Shown: positions 50,954 through 62,040 of the stretch, in pieces
Layout of the letters: the number at the start of each line of letters is the position of its first letter
Position numbering within the stretch: the stretch's first letter is position 1
From: Microvirga guangxiensis
GTDB taxonomy: Bacteria > Pseudomonadota > Alphaproteobacteria > Rhizobiales > Beijerinckiaceae
DNA length: 64,000 nt
Direction of reading: 5' to 3'
NCBI RefSeq assembly: GCF_900102135.1
Contig: NZ_FMVJ01000004.1
Coordinates: 310,001-374,000 of the forward strand
Translations under genes and position numbers: made by a program
Notes under the pieces: model-generated
Databases searched by the model: none
What the model was told of the DNA's origin: nothing
The model's input: only the letters and a program-made list of their open reading frames with translations

Positions 50954-52188
50954 GCAACAATCCTTTTAACGGCCTCCAGCAACACGCGGGCCGCAACGTC
51001 TGCATCCTCGGCTGTGATCGACTCGGCCGGATTATGGCTGATGCCGCCCTTGCAGCGCACGAACAGCATGGCGGACGGGCAGAGATTGGCGATGGCCACC
51101 GCATCGTGACCTGCGCCGGATGCCAGGCGCATCGGCTCGAAGCCGGTGCTTTCCACCGCTTCTTCCAACTGCGCCATCAGATCCTTGTCCATGGGCGTCG
51201 CAGGCGATTCCATGAAGGGCTCGATGGTGAATGAAACGCCGCGGCGCTGCGCTGCCGCTTCGCATTCGGTCACGATGTCCTGCACCATGGCAAGGCGCAC
51301 GGCGTCATCCGGTGAGCGTGCGTCGAGCGTGAAATCGACACGGGCTGGAATGACGTTGATCGCGCCGGGCTGCACCTGAGCCACGCCCACCGTCGCTACC
51401 GTGTCGGTGCGCGCGGAGCTTGCACGCTCCACGATGCCGATCATCTCGGCAACGGCGGCCAGCGCATCGCGGCGCATGTTCATGGGCACGGTGCCAGCAT
51501 GTCCGGCTTCGCCGATCACATGCGCGCGGGCGCGGGTAATGCCGTTGATGGCCGATACGATGCCGATGGGAAGATCGCTCGCTTCGAGCTGCGGACCCTG
51601 CTCGATATGCACTTCGAGATAGCCGCGATAGCGTGCGGGATCGCGCGCAAGCGCAGCAACGCCGAGCGGATCGCCGCCGAATTCGATCAGGGCGTCGCGC
51701 AGCGCGATGCCGTCCGCATCCCTGCCGTCGAGCCAGGCGGGATCGTAGCGGCCTGCAAACGCGTAGGATGTGGAGAGATTGGTGGGGAAGCGCACATTCT
51801 CTTCATCCCCGAACGCCACGATCTCGACCGCACAGGAGGGCACGATGCCTTCCGCCTTCAGCGCCTCGGCGACGACGATGCCGAGCACGACGCCGAGATT
51901 GCCGTCATACCGGCCGGCATCCACGACACTGTCGATATGGGAGCCGATGAGAAGGGCGGGAGCGGCGGGGTCGGCACCTTCCATGCGTCCCACCACCGAG
52001 CCGAGGGCATCGATATGGGCCGAGAGCCCGGCCTCGCGCATGAGTTCCAGCGTCGAGTCCGCCGCGGCGCGATGGGCGGGCGAAAGATAGAGCCGCGTCA
52101 GGCGCCCGTACTCGTCCGTATGCCGGGCAAGGTCCTCGATCATCGCCATCACGCGGCGTCCGAGGGTGAGATCGGTGTCGTTCATCAT
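50950..52188 (-). CDS. M20-family hydantoinase/carbamoylase (N-carbamoyl-amino acid or allantoate amidohydrolase)
   Basis: The 412-residue zinc enzyme shows the motifs of the allantoate amidohydrolase/N-carbamoyl-L-amino acid hydrolase group: GSHIDSVVDAGRYDGNLGVV, VAFGDEENVRF, YLEVHIEQGPQLE, and SGAGHDAV near the end. It hydrolyses a carbamoyl or ureido group, releasing ammonia and CO2. It uses the first of two adjacent ATGs. No other purine or hydantoin genes are close, so the substrate is open. It is coupled to a GNAT gene. Confidence 0.88.
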   Translation of the reverse strand: MMNDTDLTLGRRVMAMIEDLARHTDEYGRLTRLYLSPAHRAAADSTLELMREAGLSAHIDALGSVVGRMEGADPAAPALLIGSHIDSVVDAGRYDGNLGVVLGIVVAEALKAEGIVPSCAVEIVAFGDEENVRFPTNLSTSYAFAGRYDPAWLDGRDADGIALRDALIEFGGDPLGVAALARDPARYRGYLEVHIEQGPQLEASDLPIGIVSAINGITRARAHVIGEAGHAGTVPMNMRRDALAAVAEMIGIVERASSARTDTVATVGVAQVQPGAINVIPARVDFTLDARSPDDAVRLAMVQDIVTECEAAAQRRGVSFTIEPFMESPATPMDKDLMAQLEEAVESTGFEPMRLASGAGHDAVAIANLCPSAMLFVRCKGGISHNPAESITAEDADVAARVLLEAVKRIVA

Positions 52189-52255
52189 GGAGACAGAGTT
52201 TCAGGAACGGGCCCGCTTCGCAAGGGGCGAGCAGGCCCGGAACCGTGAGCCCCGA

Positions 52256-53688
<1,433 letters not shown>

Positions 53689-53819
53689 GAAGCGGGAATT
53701 CCTTCGCGTGAACACAGAGAAATGGCGCGGGAGCCCGCGCCTTTGGGGTGCATATCGACCTTTCGGCCCGTCGCGTCAATGGTTTAACGGCTCCGTTTGT
53801 TTCCGGAGGCTTAAGCCTT

Positions 53820-54536
53820 CTATACCCCCAGGGTCTCGGCTCTGAGAGGCTCGTCGGCCATCAGCTCGGCCATTGTGCCGTGGAAACGCATTTCGCCCCG
53901 CTCGATCACGATGGCACGGTCGCTGATGCCCGCGGCGAAGGCCCAGTTCTGCTCGGAGAGAAGCACGGCCACGCCTTCGGCCTTCATGGCGCGGATGGCC
54001 TCAGCCATCATCTGCACGATCACGGGGGCGATGCCCTCGGAGGGCTCGTCCAGCAGGATGGCATCCGGGTTGCCCATCAGGGTGCGGGCGATGGCGAGCA
54101 TCTGCTGCTCGCCGCCCGACATCTGGTTCCCGCGCCGCCCGCGCATCTCGGCGAGGTTGGGGAAGAGCTTGAACAGCCGCTCCGGCGTCCAGGGGGAGCG
54201 GCCGCCGCTTGCGGCCTTGCGACCTGCCTCCAGGTTTTCCTCCACGGTCAGGTCCGTGAAGATGCGCCGGTCCTCCGGCACGTAGCCGAGGCCCATGCGG
54301 GCGATCCTGTAGGTGGGAAGACGCCCGAGGGAATGGCCCTTGAAAGTAGCCTTCTGGGCGGTCGCGGGCACGAGGCCCATGATGGCTTTCAGGGTCGTTG
54401 TCTTGCCAGCGCCGTTGCGACCCACAAGGGCTAGAACCTCACCGGCATGAAGACCGAAGGTGAGGCCGAACAGCACCTGGGCGCGGCCGTAGGAAGCCGT
54501 GAGGTTCCAAATCTCGAGGAGCGGGGGAGTGCTCAT
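53820..54536 (-). CDS. livF: Branched-chain-type ABC transporter ATPase LivF
   Basis: The 238-residue ATPase has Walker A GRNGAGKTT, signature MSGGEQQMLAIARTL and Walker B AILLDEPSEGIAPVIVQMM, the last being specific to LivF. It works with the LivG-type protein. Its ATG overlaps the livG stop (ATGA). It is the final gene of the four-gene importer operon. Confidence 0.92.
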   Translation of the reverse strand: MSTPPLLEIWNLTASYGRAQVLFGLTFGLHAGEVLALVGRNGAGKTTTLKAIMGLVPATAQKATFKGHSLGRLPTYRIARMGLGYVPEDRRIFTDLTVEENLEAGRKAASGGRSPWTPERLFKLFPNLAEMRGRRGNQMSGGEQQMLAIARTLMGNPDAILLDEPSEGIAPVIVQMMAEAIRAMKAEGVAVLLSEQNWAFAAGISDRAIVIERGEMRFHGTMAELMADEPLRAETLGV

Positions 54537-55309
54537 GCCGGACTCAACCCTTTCGGCTTCTCCAGTGCGTGCTCGTCGCCGAGATACGCGCGGCGCACCT
54601 CCTCGTTCTGGCGAATTTCCTCGGGGGAGCCTGCGGCGATGATCCGCCCGCGCACAAGCACGATCACCCGCTCCGCGTGGCCGAACACCACATCCATGTC
54701 GTGCTCGGTGAAGAGAACGCCGATGCTCTTGGCATCCGCGATTCGCGCCGTGAGATCCATGAGGTCGGCCCGCTCCCGAGCGGCCATTCCGGCGGTAGGC
54801 TCATCCATGAGCAGGAGCTTCGGCTGCCCCGCGAGCGCGATCGCCAGCTCCACGCGCTTTACATCGCCATAGGCGAGAGCCGAGCAGGGACGGTCGGCCA
54901 CATCGGCCATGCCGACCTGCTCCAGGAGGGCAAGCGCTTCCTCCCGATGCCGCGTGCGGGCGGGTGCCCACAAGGCGCTGCTCTCGCCGTTGCAGCTGAC
55001 AAGCGCCATTTGAACGTTCTCGACGACGCTCATGGACAGGAACGTCTGGGCTACCTGGAAGGTGCGCCCTACGCCGAGGCGGAAACGCTTCTGCGGCGAT
55101 GCGGCGGTGATGTTCTGCCCGTCCAGAAGAACGGCGCCGTGATCGGGGCGCAGCTGACCGCCTACCATGTTGAATACCGTGGATTTGCCTGCGCCGTTCG
55201 GACCGATGATGGCGAGCAACTCGCCGCGTTCGAGCAGAAAGCTCACATCCCGCGCCGCGGCCACGCCGCCGAAGGATTTGCTTAATCCCTGAACCGAGAG
55301 AAGCGTCAT
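54533..55309 (-). CDS. livG: Branched-chain-type ABC transporter ATPase LivG
   Basis: The 258-residue ATPase has Walker A GPNGAGKST, GRTFQVAQTFLSMSVVENV, the signature variant ALAYGDVKRVELAIAL, and Walker B LLLMDEPTAGMAARERADLMDL, with the C-terminal LivG helix RRAYLGDE. ATG 55309 overlaps the permease stop (ATGA). The signature departs from the usual LSYGQQR form, seen in several LivG-like proteins of unknown substrate. Confidence 0.9.
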   Translation of the reverse strand: MTLLSVQGLSKSFGGVAAARDVSFLLERGELLAIIGPNGAGKSTVFNMVGGQLRPDHGAVLLDGQNITAASPQKRFRLGVGRTFQVAQTFLSMSVVENVQMALVSCNGESSALWAPARTRHREEALALLEQVGMADVADRPCSALAYGDVKRVELAIALAGQPKLLLMDEPTAGMAARERADLMDLTARIADAKSIGVLFTEHDMDVVFGHAERVIVLVRGRIIAAGSPEEIRQNEEVRRAYLGDEHALEKPKGLSPA

Positions 55310-57153
55310 GAGCGTTCCTCTCCCCATCCGCGAACCGTGCCCACGAGACCGCGTGGGAAGACGAGCACGATGGCGATGATGATGAGGCCCAGCAGCAGGC
55401 GCCAGAGCGATGTGAGCGGCATGATCTGATCGCGCAACACATGCAGGAAGCCAGCGCCGACGAGCGGTCCCGTAACGGTCTGGATGCCGCCGATGAGCAG
55501 CATGGTCAGCGCGTCGACCGAGGTGGGAATGCCGAGCAGGGATGGATCCACGGAGCCGCGCGAGAAGGCATATAGGCCGCCTGCCAGCCCTGCCGCCGCC
55601 CCGGAGATGGTGAAGGCAAGCCAGCGGTGACGGCGGATCGTCAAGCCGATGGCTTCAGCGCGAGCCTCGGAATCGCGCGCGGCGCGCAGCGCGTAGCCGA
55701 AGGGCGCGTTGATGATGCGCATCAGCAGGAGGACCGCGATCGTGACGAGCGCGAGGGTGAAGAGATAGAAGGGAACCTGTCCGCTGGCCCATGCGGACGG
55801 CCATACGCCGACAATGCCGTTGTCGCCACCGGTGACATCCACCCATTGGAATGCGACGGCGTAGATGATCTGCGCAGCGGCAAGCGTCATCATGGCAAGA
55901 TAGATGCCTGAGAGCCGCACGACGAAACCGCCGATGAGCAAGGCACCGGCCGCGGCAAGCAGGAGGCCCGCGGGGAGTGCGGCTTCCATCGGCAGCGCGA
56001 ACCACTTCAGGCTCAGCGCCGCTCCATAGGCGCCAAGCCCGAAGAAGGCGGCATGGCCGAAGCTGACGACGCCGCTGACGCCGATGAGAAGCTGAAGGCT
56101 GAAGGCGAAGAGCGCGAAGATGAGGATCTCCGTCGCCACCTTCAGCATGTAGGCATCGCCGATGAGCGGCAAGCTCAGGCCGGTGCCGATGACGGCTAGC
56201 GCGATCAGGCCGGCATAGGGCGAGCGCTTGCTGCTTGCGATGCCGACCGCGTGGGTTCCGCCAACTGCTTCAGGACGTCCGAAGAAACCGTAAGGGCGGA
56301 TGGCCAGCACCACGGCCATGAGCAGAAAGACCACGACGAGCGTGCTTTTCGGGAAGATGAGGATGCCGAACGCCTGCAACTGGCCGATGATGAGCGCCGC
56401 CAGAAATGCGCCGGGCACGCTCCCCATGCCGCCGACGACGGTGACGACAAAAGCCTCGGCGATGATCGAGAGATCCATGCCCGCATGGGCCGACACGCGC
56501 GGGATCTGCAGCGCGCCGCCGAGGCCCGCGAGAAACGCGCCGAGGAAGAGCGTGCCGGTGAAAAGCAGAGCCTGATTGACGCCGAGCGCTGCGATCATCT
56601 CACGGTCCTGCGTTGCAGCGCGCACGAGAACGCCGAACCGCGTCTTGCGCAGCAGGAGCCACACGAGGCCGAGTACGATGGGACCTGCCGCGATCAGAAC
56701 GAGTTCGTAGGAGGGGAAACGGCGTCCAAGGATTTCGACAGGTGCGCGAAGACCCGGTGCTCGCGGGCCGAGGATGTCTTCGGGACCGAACACGAGGATC
56801 GCGAGATCCTGCACGACGAGCACCACGCCGAAGGTGGCGAGCAGTTGGAAGAGTTCAGGCGCGCCATAGATGCGGCGCAGGAGCAGGACCTCGATCAGCA
56901 CGCCGATGAGACCGACGATGATGGCGGAGGCGAGAATGCCGGCCCAGAACGTGACGGGGCCGAAGTGAAGTTCGAGCAGCCGCGGCACGAGGGTCGCTGC
57001 CGTGTAGGCACCGATCATGTAGAGCGAGCCGTGTGCGAAGTTCACGATCCGCGTGACGCCGAAAACGAGCGTAAGGCCGCAGGCGGTGATGAAGAGCGAC
57101 GAGGCGCTGGAGAGCCCGTTGAGAGCCTGAATGGCGAGGAAGGAGAGATCCAT
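55306..57153 (-). CDS. Fused LivH-LivM ABC permease
   Basis: The 615-residue protein joins two branched-chain-type permeases that are usually separate. Residues about 1-290 are LivH-like (ALNGLSSASSLFITACGLTLVFGVTRIVNFAHG; GGMGSVPGAFLAALIIGQLQ). Residues about 315-610 are LivM-like (GVSGVVSFGHAAFFGLGAYGAAL; GGIQTVTGPLVGAGFLHVLRDQI). About sixteen membrane segments are expected. It lies between the binding-protein gene and livG, with tight or overlapping junctions, so the fusion is natural and not a frame artefact. Confidence 0.92.
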   Translation of the reverse strand: MDLSFLAIQALNGLSSASSLFITACGLTLVFGVTRIVNFAHGSLYMIGAYTAATLVPRLLELHFGPVTFWAGILASAIIVGLIGVLIEVLLLRRIYGAPELFQLLATFGVVLVVQDLAILVFGPEDILGPRAPGLRAPVEILGRRFPSYELVLIAAGPIVLGLVWLLLRKTRFGVLVRAATQDREMIAALGVNQALLFTGTLFLGAFLAGLGGALQIPRVSAHAGMDLSIIAEAFVVTVVGGMGSVPGAFLAALIIGQLQAFGILIFPKSTLVVVFLLMAVVLAIRPYGFFGRPEAVGGTHAVGIASSKRSPYAGLIALAVIGTGLSLPLIGDAYMLKVATEILIFALFAFSLQLLIGVSGVVSFGHAAFFGLGAYGAALSLKWFALPMEAALPAGLLLAAAGALLIGGFVVRLSGIYLAMMTLAAAQIIYAVAFQWVDVTGGDNGIVGVWPSAWASGQVPFYLFTLALVTIAVLLLMRIINAPFGYALRAARDSEARAEAIGLTIRRHRWLAFTISGAAAGLAGGLYAFSRGSVDPSLLGIPTSVDALTMLLIGGIQTVTGPLVGAGFLHVLRDQIMPLTSLWRLLLGLIIIAIVLVFPRGLVGTVRGWGEERS

Positions 57154-57201
57154 ATCCTGTCCTCTCAGCCGGCGCTGGTCTCTCGCTTACCTCTCACTTC
57201 A

Positions 57202-58407
57202 TCAATCCTTCCGAACCGCCTTCACCTCGGCCTCCGTCGGCATGAACGGTGTGCCGTCCATGTAGGACCAATCCGTCATGCCGCCATTAGCGCCTTTCAA
57301 GACGAGCTTACCGACCCATGCGCCCATGGTGGCCTGATTGTCGATGCCGCGCATGGTGACCGGACCGATGACGGTGTCGAACTTCGTGTCCTCCAGCGCC
57401 TTGATCATCGCTTCGGTCTCAACCGAGCCTGCGAGCTCGATGGCGTCGCGGATCATGTAGACGACCATGTAGCCGAGCAGCGAGCCGAGGCGCGGGGTCT
57501 CGTTGAACTTCGCACGGTAGGCGTCGACGAAGGCCTTATGCTTCGGCTCCTTGATCTCGTCCCATGGATAGCCGGTCACGGTCCAGCCTTCCGGCACCTC
57601 GTCCTTCAGCGGCAGAAGCCATTCGGGCTCGCCGGTGAGAAGCGAGAGAACCGTCGCATCCTCGAAGAGGCCGCGCGTGTTGCCCTCGCGCACGAACTGC
57701 GTGAGATCGGGGCCGAAGAGCACGTTGAAGATGCCGTCGGGCTTGGCCTGTTCCAGCGCGGAGACAGTGGCGCCGGCCTCGATCTTGCCGAGAGCCGGAT
57801 ACTGCTCGGCGACGATCTCGGCTCCGGGCACACGCTCCTTGATGAGACGCTTGAACACTTCGGCTGCCGACTGGCCATATTCATAGTTGGGGGCCACGAT
57901 GGCCCAGCGCTTCGCGCCGGAGGCTTTCGCCTGATCCACCAGCATGCCCACCTGCATGAAGTTGCTGGGGCGGATGCGGAAGGTGTAGCGGTTGCCCTGC
58001 GCCATGGTGATGGCGTCGGTGAGCGGTTCCGCAGCGATGTAGAGGATCTTCTTCTGGTTGGCGTAATCCGCCATGGCCACGCCGACATTCGACTGGAACG
58101 AACCGAAGAGCAGGGATACGCCCTCGCGATTGACCAACTCGTCCGCCACGCGCGTGGCATCGCCGGTGGTCGCGCCGTCGTCTCGTGAGACGATTTCGAG
58201 CTTGCGGCCGAGCACGCCGCCCTTGGCGTTGATCTCGTCGAGAGCCATCTGCCAGCCGCTGCGATAGGGCACGGTGAAGGCGGCCCAACGGGCATAGGAA
58301 TTGAGCTCGCCGAGTTTGATCGGGGCCTGCTGCGCCTGTGCAGACGGAGCTGCGAACGCCAAAGCCAGTCCCAGAGCCAGCCAGCGAGTCATGGATGCCT
58401 TCGTCAT
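57202..58407 (-). CDS. Branched-chain/amide-type ABC transporter binding protein
   Basis: The 401-residue periplasmic protein has a signal peptide (MTKASMTRWLALGLALAFAA, cleavage near AQA) and a type I periplasmic-binding (Peripla_BP_6) fold, with IKLGELNSYARWAAFTVPYRSGWQMALDEINAKGG at the start and VNREGVSLLFGSFQSNVGVAMADYANQKKILYI further on. Such proteins bind branched-chain amino acids, amides or urea. Divergence from an amidase gene suggests an amide ligand, which is inference. ATG 58407 and ATG 58392 are both possible. Confidence 0.88.
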   Translation of the reverse strand: MTKASMTRWLALGLALAFAAPSAQAQQAPIKLGELNSYARWAAFTVPYRSGWQMALDEINAKGGVLGRKLEIVSRDDGATTGDATRVADELVNREGVSLLFGSFQSNVGVAMADYANQKKILYIAAEPLTDAITMAQGNRYTFRIRPSNFMQVGMLVDQAKASGAKRWAIVAPNYEYGQSAAEVFKRLIKERVPGAEIVAEQYPALGKIEAGATVSALEQAKPDGIFNVLFGPDLTQFVREGNTRGLFEDATVLSLLTGEPEWLLPLKDEVPEGWTVTGYPWDEIKEPKHKAFVDAYRAKFNETPRLGSLLGYMVVYMIRDAIELAGSVETEAMIKALEDTKFDTVIGPVTMRGIDNQATMGAWVGKLVLKGANGGMTDWSYMDGTPFMPTEAEVKAVRKD

Positions 58408-58562
58408 GATGCGGTTCCCGTTTCGAGGATCGGCGTGGATGTAGGGCTAATTTCTCTCCGAAGGAAGCCTAAACTGCCAAGGTTCGCGGATTCCTGCCTT
58501 GCCTGCTTCAAGGAAGGAATGACACATTCTCGGACCTCGTTCCCTCATACCCCCATGGTTCC

Positions 58563-59756
58563 ATGCTTCTCGATGCCGATCCCGCCCGCGCCTTCATGCC
58601 CTACCCGGCCGTTGCCGTGCCACAAGCGGAGCAGGGTCCGCTCGCAGGGTTGACCTTCGCCGCCAAGGATCTGTTCGACGTAGCGGGCTATCCCACGAGT
58701 TGCGGGTCGCCCCACATGCTGGCCATGTCCGGCATCAAGACACGCACGGCCCCCATTGTGCAGCGGCTCCTCGATGCCGGGGCACGGCTTGTGGGCAAGA
58801 CGATCACCGACGAGTTGGCCTTTTCCATGAGCGGCAAGAATGCCCATTTCGGCACGCCGGTGAATGGCGGCGCTCCCGATCGCATTCCGGGCGGCTCCTC
58901 TTCCGGTTCGGCGGCCGCCGTTTCCAACAGGCTTTGCGACTTCGCGCTGGGCACCGACACAGGCGGCTCTGTGCGCGCGCCTGCCAGTCATTGCGGCCTG
59001 TTCGGCATTCGCCCGACCCATGGTCGCGTGAGTTTGGAACTCTGTCACGATCTCGCGCCCTCCTTCGACACCTGTGGCTACTTCACCCGGGACGGCGCGA
59101 CCTTCGTGCGGGTGGGTGAGGTCCTGCTCGGGGCAGACAGCAACCCGCTCTCGTCCAAGCCTCGTCTCCTTCTGGCGAAGGATGCGTTCGGCATCTTGAG
59201 CCAGGAGGTGAGGGAGGCGCTTGCGCCTGCGGTCCGTCAGGTCGAGGCCCTGCTCGGGGCATGCGAGAATGCGACCGTCGCCACGGAAGGCTTCACCGCC
59301 CTCTACTGGGCCATGCGCTACATCCAGAGCCGGGAGGCCTGGGGCGTCGATGGCCCGATGATCGAGCGCTACCATCCGCCCCTGGGCCCGGGCGTGGCGG
59401 ATCGGTTCGAGTTCTCCCGCGCCGTCACCGATTCGCAGGTGGCGGAGGCTCAGGTGATTCGCAGCGCCTTCCGCGCCCGGTTCAGCGACCTGCTGGAGCA
59501 AGACACGGTGCTGGTCCTCCCCACCATGCCCGATGTGGCGCCCTTGCTCTCCGAAAGCGATGACGCGCTCAACGATTACCGCAACAATGCTCTGAACCTG
59601 CTTTGCCTGTCGGTGCTCTCCGGCCTGCCGCAGGTGTCGATTCCGCTCGCGTCGCGGCAGGGTGCGCCGCTGGGGCTGTCGCTCATGGGGCCCGCAGGCT
59701 CCGACCTGAGCCTGGTTTCCCTCGCGCGCCGGATCGCGGATGGAGCCGATGCGTGA
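58563..59756 (+). CDS. Amidase-signature family hydrolase
   Basis: The 397-residue enzyme has the Ser-cisSer-Lys triad of the amidase signature family: Lys35 in FAAKDLFDVAG, the Gly/Ser-rich loop GGSSSGSAAAVS (111-121) and Ser136 in GTDTGGSVRAPAS. It hydrolyses an amide to acid and ammonia in the cytoplasm. It is shorter than GatA and lacks its partner subunits, so a catabolic amidase is likely. It is divergent from the ABC binding-protein gene and followed at once by SMP-30 and galM genes on the same strand. Confidence 0.9.
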   Translation: MLLDADPARAFMPYPAVAVPQAEQGPLAGLTFAAKDLFDVAGYPTSCGSPHMLAMSGIKTRTAPIVQRLLDAGARLVGKTITDELAFSMSGKNAHFGTPVNGGAPDRIPGGSSSGSAAAVSNRLCDFALGTDTGGSVRAPASHCGLFGIRPTHGRVSLELCHDLAPSFDTCGYFTRDGATFVRVGEVLLGADSNPLSSKPRLLLAKDAFGILSQEVREALAPAVRQVEALLGACENATVATEGFTALYWAMRYIQSREAWGVDGPMIERYHPPLGPGVADRFEFSRAVTDSQVAEAQVIRSAFRARFSDLLEQDTVLVLPTMPDVAPLLSESDDALNDYRNNALNLLCLSVLSGLPQVSIPLASRQGAPLGLSLMGPAGSDLSLVSLARRIADGADA

Positions 59757-59831
59757 TTGAACCGGGTCAGCCCCGTCCTCGTTACCGGCAGGTGCGGATG
59801 GCGGCGGGCTGCCGATGAAGAAGGGGACATC

Positions 59832-60713
59832 ATGACTAATCCAATCGTCCACCCTCAAATGCCTCATGTGTCGGTGGCAAGCGCCTGCATGCTTGGTGAA
59901 GGGCCGGTATGGGACGAGCGCTCGAACACGCTGTTCTGGGTCGACATCAAGAATCCGGCGGTGTGGCGCTATCATCCCGAGACCAACGAGCATTCGCGCA
60001 TCGAGGCACCGGAGCGCATCGGCTTCATTGCGCTGACCTCCGATCCGGATGTGGTGATCGCCGGATTCAAGTCGGGACTCGGCCGCTTCAATCTGAAGAC
60101 GGGCGAGGCCGAGCCCATCGTCGCTCCGGAAAAGGATCTGCTAGGCAACCGCATCAACGACGGTTATGTGGGGCCCGATGGCGCGATCTATTTCGGCACC
60201 ATGCACGATGACGAAACGGATGAGAGCGGATCGTTCTGGCGCTGGGACGGCAAGGAGCTCACGCAGTTCCATTCGGGCTTCATCGTCACCAACGGACCGG
60301 CTTTCAGCCATGATGGGCAGGTTCTCTATGCCACGGACACGGTGAACGGCACGATCCATGCGTTCGATGTGAAGGACGGTCAGGTAGGAGAGCGCCGCCG
60401 CTTCGTTCAGTTCGAAAAGGGCTGGGGTCATCCTGACGGCATGGCGGTGGATGCGGAAGGATATGTATGGGTCTGTCATTGGGGCGGATCGCGCATCACG
60501 CGCTTTGCGCCGGATGGCTCGGTGGAACGCACCGTGCCGGTGCCGACCGCACAGGTGACGAAATGCGCCTTCGCCGGGCCTGACCTGACCACGCTCTACA
60601 TCACGACTGCCGCCATCGGGCACGATCCGCATGTGGACCCCATGGCAGGCCATCTCTTCAAGGTCGAGACCGGCGGCATTCGCGGCCTGAAGACCAACAT
60701 CTTTCAGGGGTGA
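59832..60713 (+). CDS. SMP-30/gluconolactonase family lactonase
   Basis: The 293-residue beta-propeller protein shows the SMP-30 metal ligands: Glu23 in LGEGPVW, Asn in GNRINDGYVGPDGAIYFGTM and Asp in HPDGMAVD. It hydrolyses a sugar lactone with a divalent metal. ATG 59832 has AAGGGGAC just upstream; the frame begins 25 codons earlier, at a point without a site. It lies between the amidase gene and galM, four bases before the latter's start, so a sugar-acid pathway is suggested. Confidence 0.9.
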   Translation: MTNPIVHPQMPHVSVASACMLGEGPVWDERSNTLFWVDIKNPAVWRYHPETNEHSRIEAPERIGFIALTSDPDVVIAGFKSGLGRFNLKTGEAEPIVAPEKDLLGNRINDGYVGPDGAIYFGTMHDDETDESGSFWRWDGKELTQFHSGFIVTNGPAFSHDGQVLYATDTVNGTIHAFDVKDGQVGERRRFVQFEKGWGHPDGMAVDAEGYVWVCHWGGSRITRFAPDGSVERTVPVPTAQVTKCAFAGPDLTTLYITTAAIGHDPHVDPMAGHLFKVETGGIRGLKTNIFQG

Positions 60714-60717
60714 CGTC

Positions 60718-61728
60718 ATGACCATCGAACGTTTCGGCGCTGTCGAAGGAAAAGATGTTTTTCAAGTCACTCTCACCGGCCCCGATGGTGTCGAGATGCG
60801 CGTGCTCACTTGGGGCGCCGTGATCCGCGATCTCGTCGTGCCCAGCGCAAGCGGCCCGCAAGGCGTGCTGCTGGGGTTGAACTCCGTCGAGGATTACGTT
60901 GCCCACTCACCCTATTTCGGCGCCATCGTGGGGCGGCATGCCAACCGCATCGGTCGGGCACGGTTCACGCTGAACGGCGAGACCTACAAGCTCGATGCCA
61001 ATGAGGGCGCAAACCAGCTCCATGGCGGGACCATGGGCTTCGGCACGCGGCTCTGGAGCATCGTCGATCAGACCAAATCCAGCGTCACCTTGAGTCTCGT
61101 CTCGGATGATGGCGACATGGGCTATCCTGGCCGGCTCATCGCCACGTGCGTCTACACGCTGCTGCCCTCGCGCATCGTACGGGTCGAGCTGACGGCGACG
61201 ACGGACAAGGCAACGCCGGTCAACCTGACGACGCACGGCTATTTCAATCTCGATGGCAGCGCGGACATTCTCTCGCATCGCCTGATGATCGCAGGCGATT
61301 ACATCACGCCCACGCATCCCGATCTCATCCCCACCGGCGAGATCGTGCGGGTGGAGGGTTCGGCTTATGATTTCAGGAAGCCGATGCCCATCGGCGCGGA
61401 GTTGATCAACGACGATACGCTCTACGACACGAATTTCGTGCTGCGCGGTCCCTATGGAGTACTCCGTCAGGCGGCATTCCTGGAATCGCAGAAGAACGGT
61501 ATGACGATGGAGCTTTGGACAACGGAGCCCGGCGTCCAGTTCTATGCCGGGCACCTCATCGATATCCCCGTATCAGGGTTGAACGGCGCGAAATACGGTC
61601 GTCATGCGGGCCTGTGCCTGGAGCCGCAACGGTTTCCGGATAGCCCCAATAATGCCCATTTTCCGTCGTCCATTCTCGATCCGGGGCAGGTTTCGAAGCA
61701 GGTCAGCGAGTTCAGGTTCTCCGGCTAG
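60718..61728 (+). CDS. galM: Aldose 1-epimerase GalM
   Basis: The 336-residue mutarotase interconverts alpha and beta anomers of aldoses. It carries the catalytic His in NLTTHGYFNLDG and the Glu in CLEPQRFPDSPNNA, plus NRIGRARFTLNGETYKLDANEGANQLHGG near the N-terminus. It starts four bases after the SMP-30 gene, which makes co-expression likely and fits a role in handling a sugar before or after lactone hydrolysis. Confidence 0.92.
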   Translation: MTIERFGAVEGKDVFQVTLTGPDGVEMRVLTWGAVIRDLVVPSASGPQGVLLGLNSVEDYVAHSPYFGAIVGRHANRIGRARFTLNGETYKLDANEGANQLHGGTMGFGTRLWSIVDQTKSSVTLSLVSDDGDMGYPGRLIATCVYTLLPSRIVRVELTATTDKATPVNLTTHGYFNLDGSADILSHRLMIAGDYITPTHPDLIPTGEIVRVEGSAYDFRKPMPIGAELINDDTLYDTNFVLRGPYGVLRQAAFLESQKNGMTMELWTTEPGVQFYAGHLIDIPVSGLNGAKYGRHAGLCLEPQRFPDSPNNAHFPSSILDPGQVSKQVSEFRFSG

Positions 61729-61812
61729 GCGGGGAACCTTGCCACAAGTTGGCCGTTTTTCCTGCAAGCGTTGCGTTCCGTAAAAACACAAACGATGAAA
61801 GGAATGCACCCG

Positions 61813-62010
61813 ATGCCCGTGCTCGATGCAAAAGCCCTGGAGGTGGATCCCAAGGGGGTGGCATTCCTCAAGAGCGTGTTGCGTCCGCACTCGGATGCCG
61901 GCTTCTCTCAGCCTCACGAGGTAGCCCAGTTGAAGGGCTCAGCCAGGAAAGCGAACATGCAGCTGCGGTTGGCAAGGCACTTGAAACAGCTTCTACCTCA
62001 TTTGGCTTAA
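61813..62010 (+). CDS. Small hypothetical protein
   Basis: This 65-residue protein (MPVLDAKALEVDPKGVAFLK...) is rich in Leu, Lys, Arg and His with no signal peptide. I recognise no domain. ATG 61813 is chosen because AAAGGA lies nine bases upstream; ATGs at 61795 and 61804 are in frame but badly placed. A hairpin terminator follows directly, which supports a real gene. It lies between galM and the convergent M3 peptidase gene. Confidence 0.62.
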   Translation: MPVLDAKALEVDPKGVAFLKSVLRPHSDAGFSQPHEVAQLKGSARKANMQLRLARHLKQLLPHLA

Positions 62011-62013
62011 AAA

Positions 62014-62033
62014 GCAGGCGCTCTCGCGCCTGC
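62014..62033. terminator. Convergent hairpin after the small gene and the M3 peptidase gene
   Basis: GCAGGCGC pairs with GCGCCTGC across TCTC, eight bases before the end of the minus-strand peptidase gene and four past the small gene's stop. On the plus strand TGTTT follows, and on the minus strand a TTTT stretch follows, so it can stop both transcripts. Confidence 0.78.
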
Positions 62034-62040
62034 CTGTTTC

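Noticed and set aside
56251..58188. A 645-codon plus-strand frame opposite the permease and binding-protein genes
   Set aside because: Antisense shadow; low-complexity Glu/Arg/His content and no start context.
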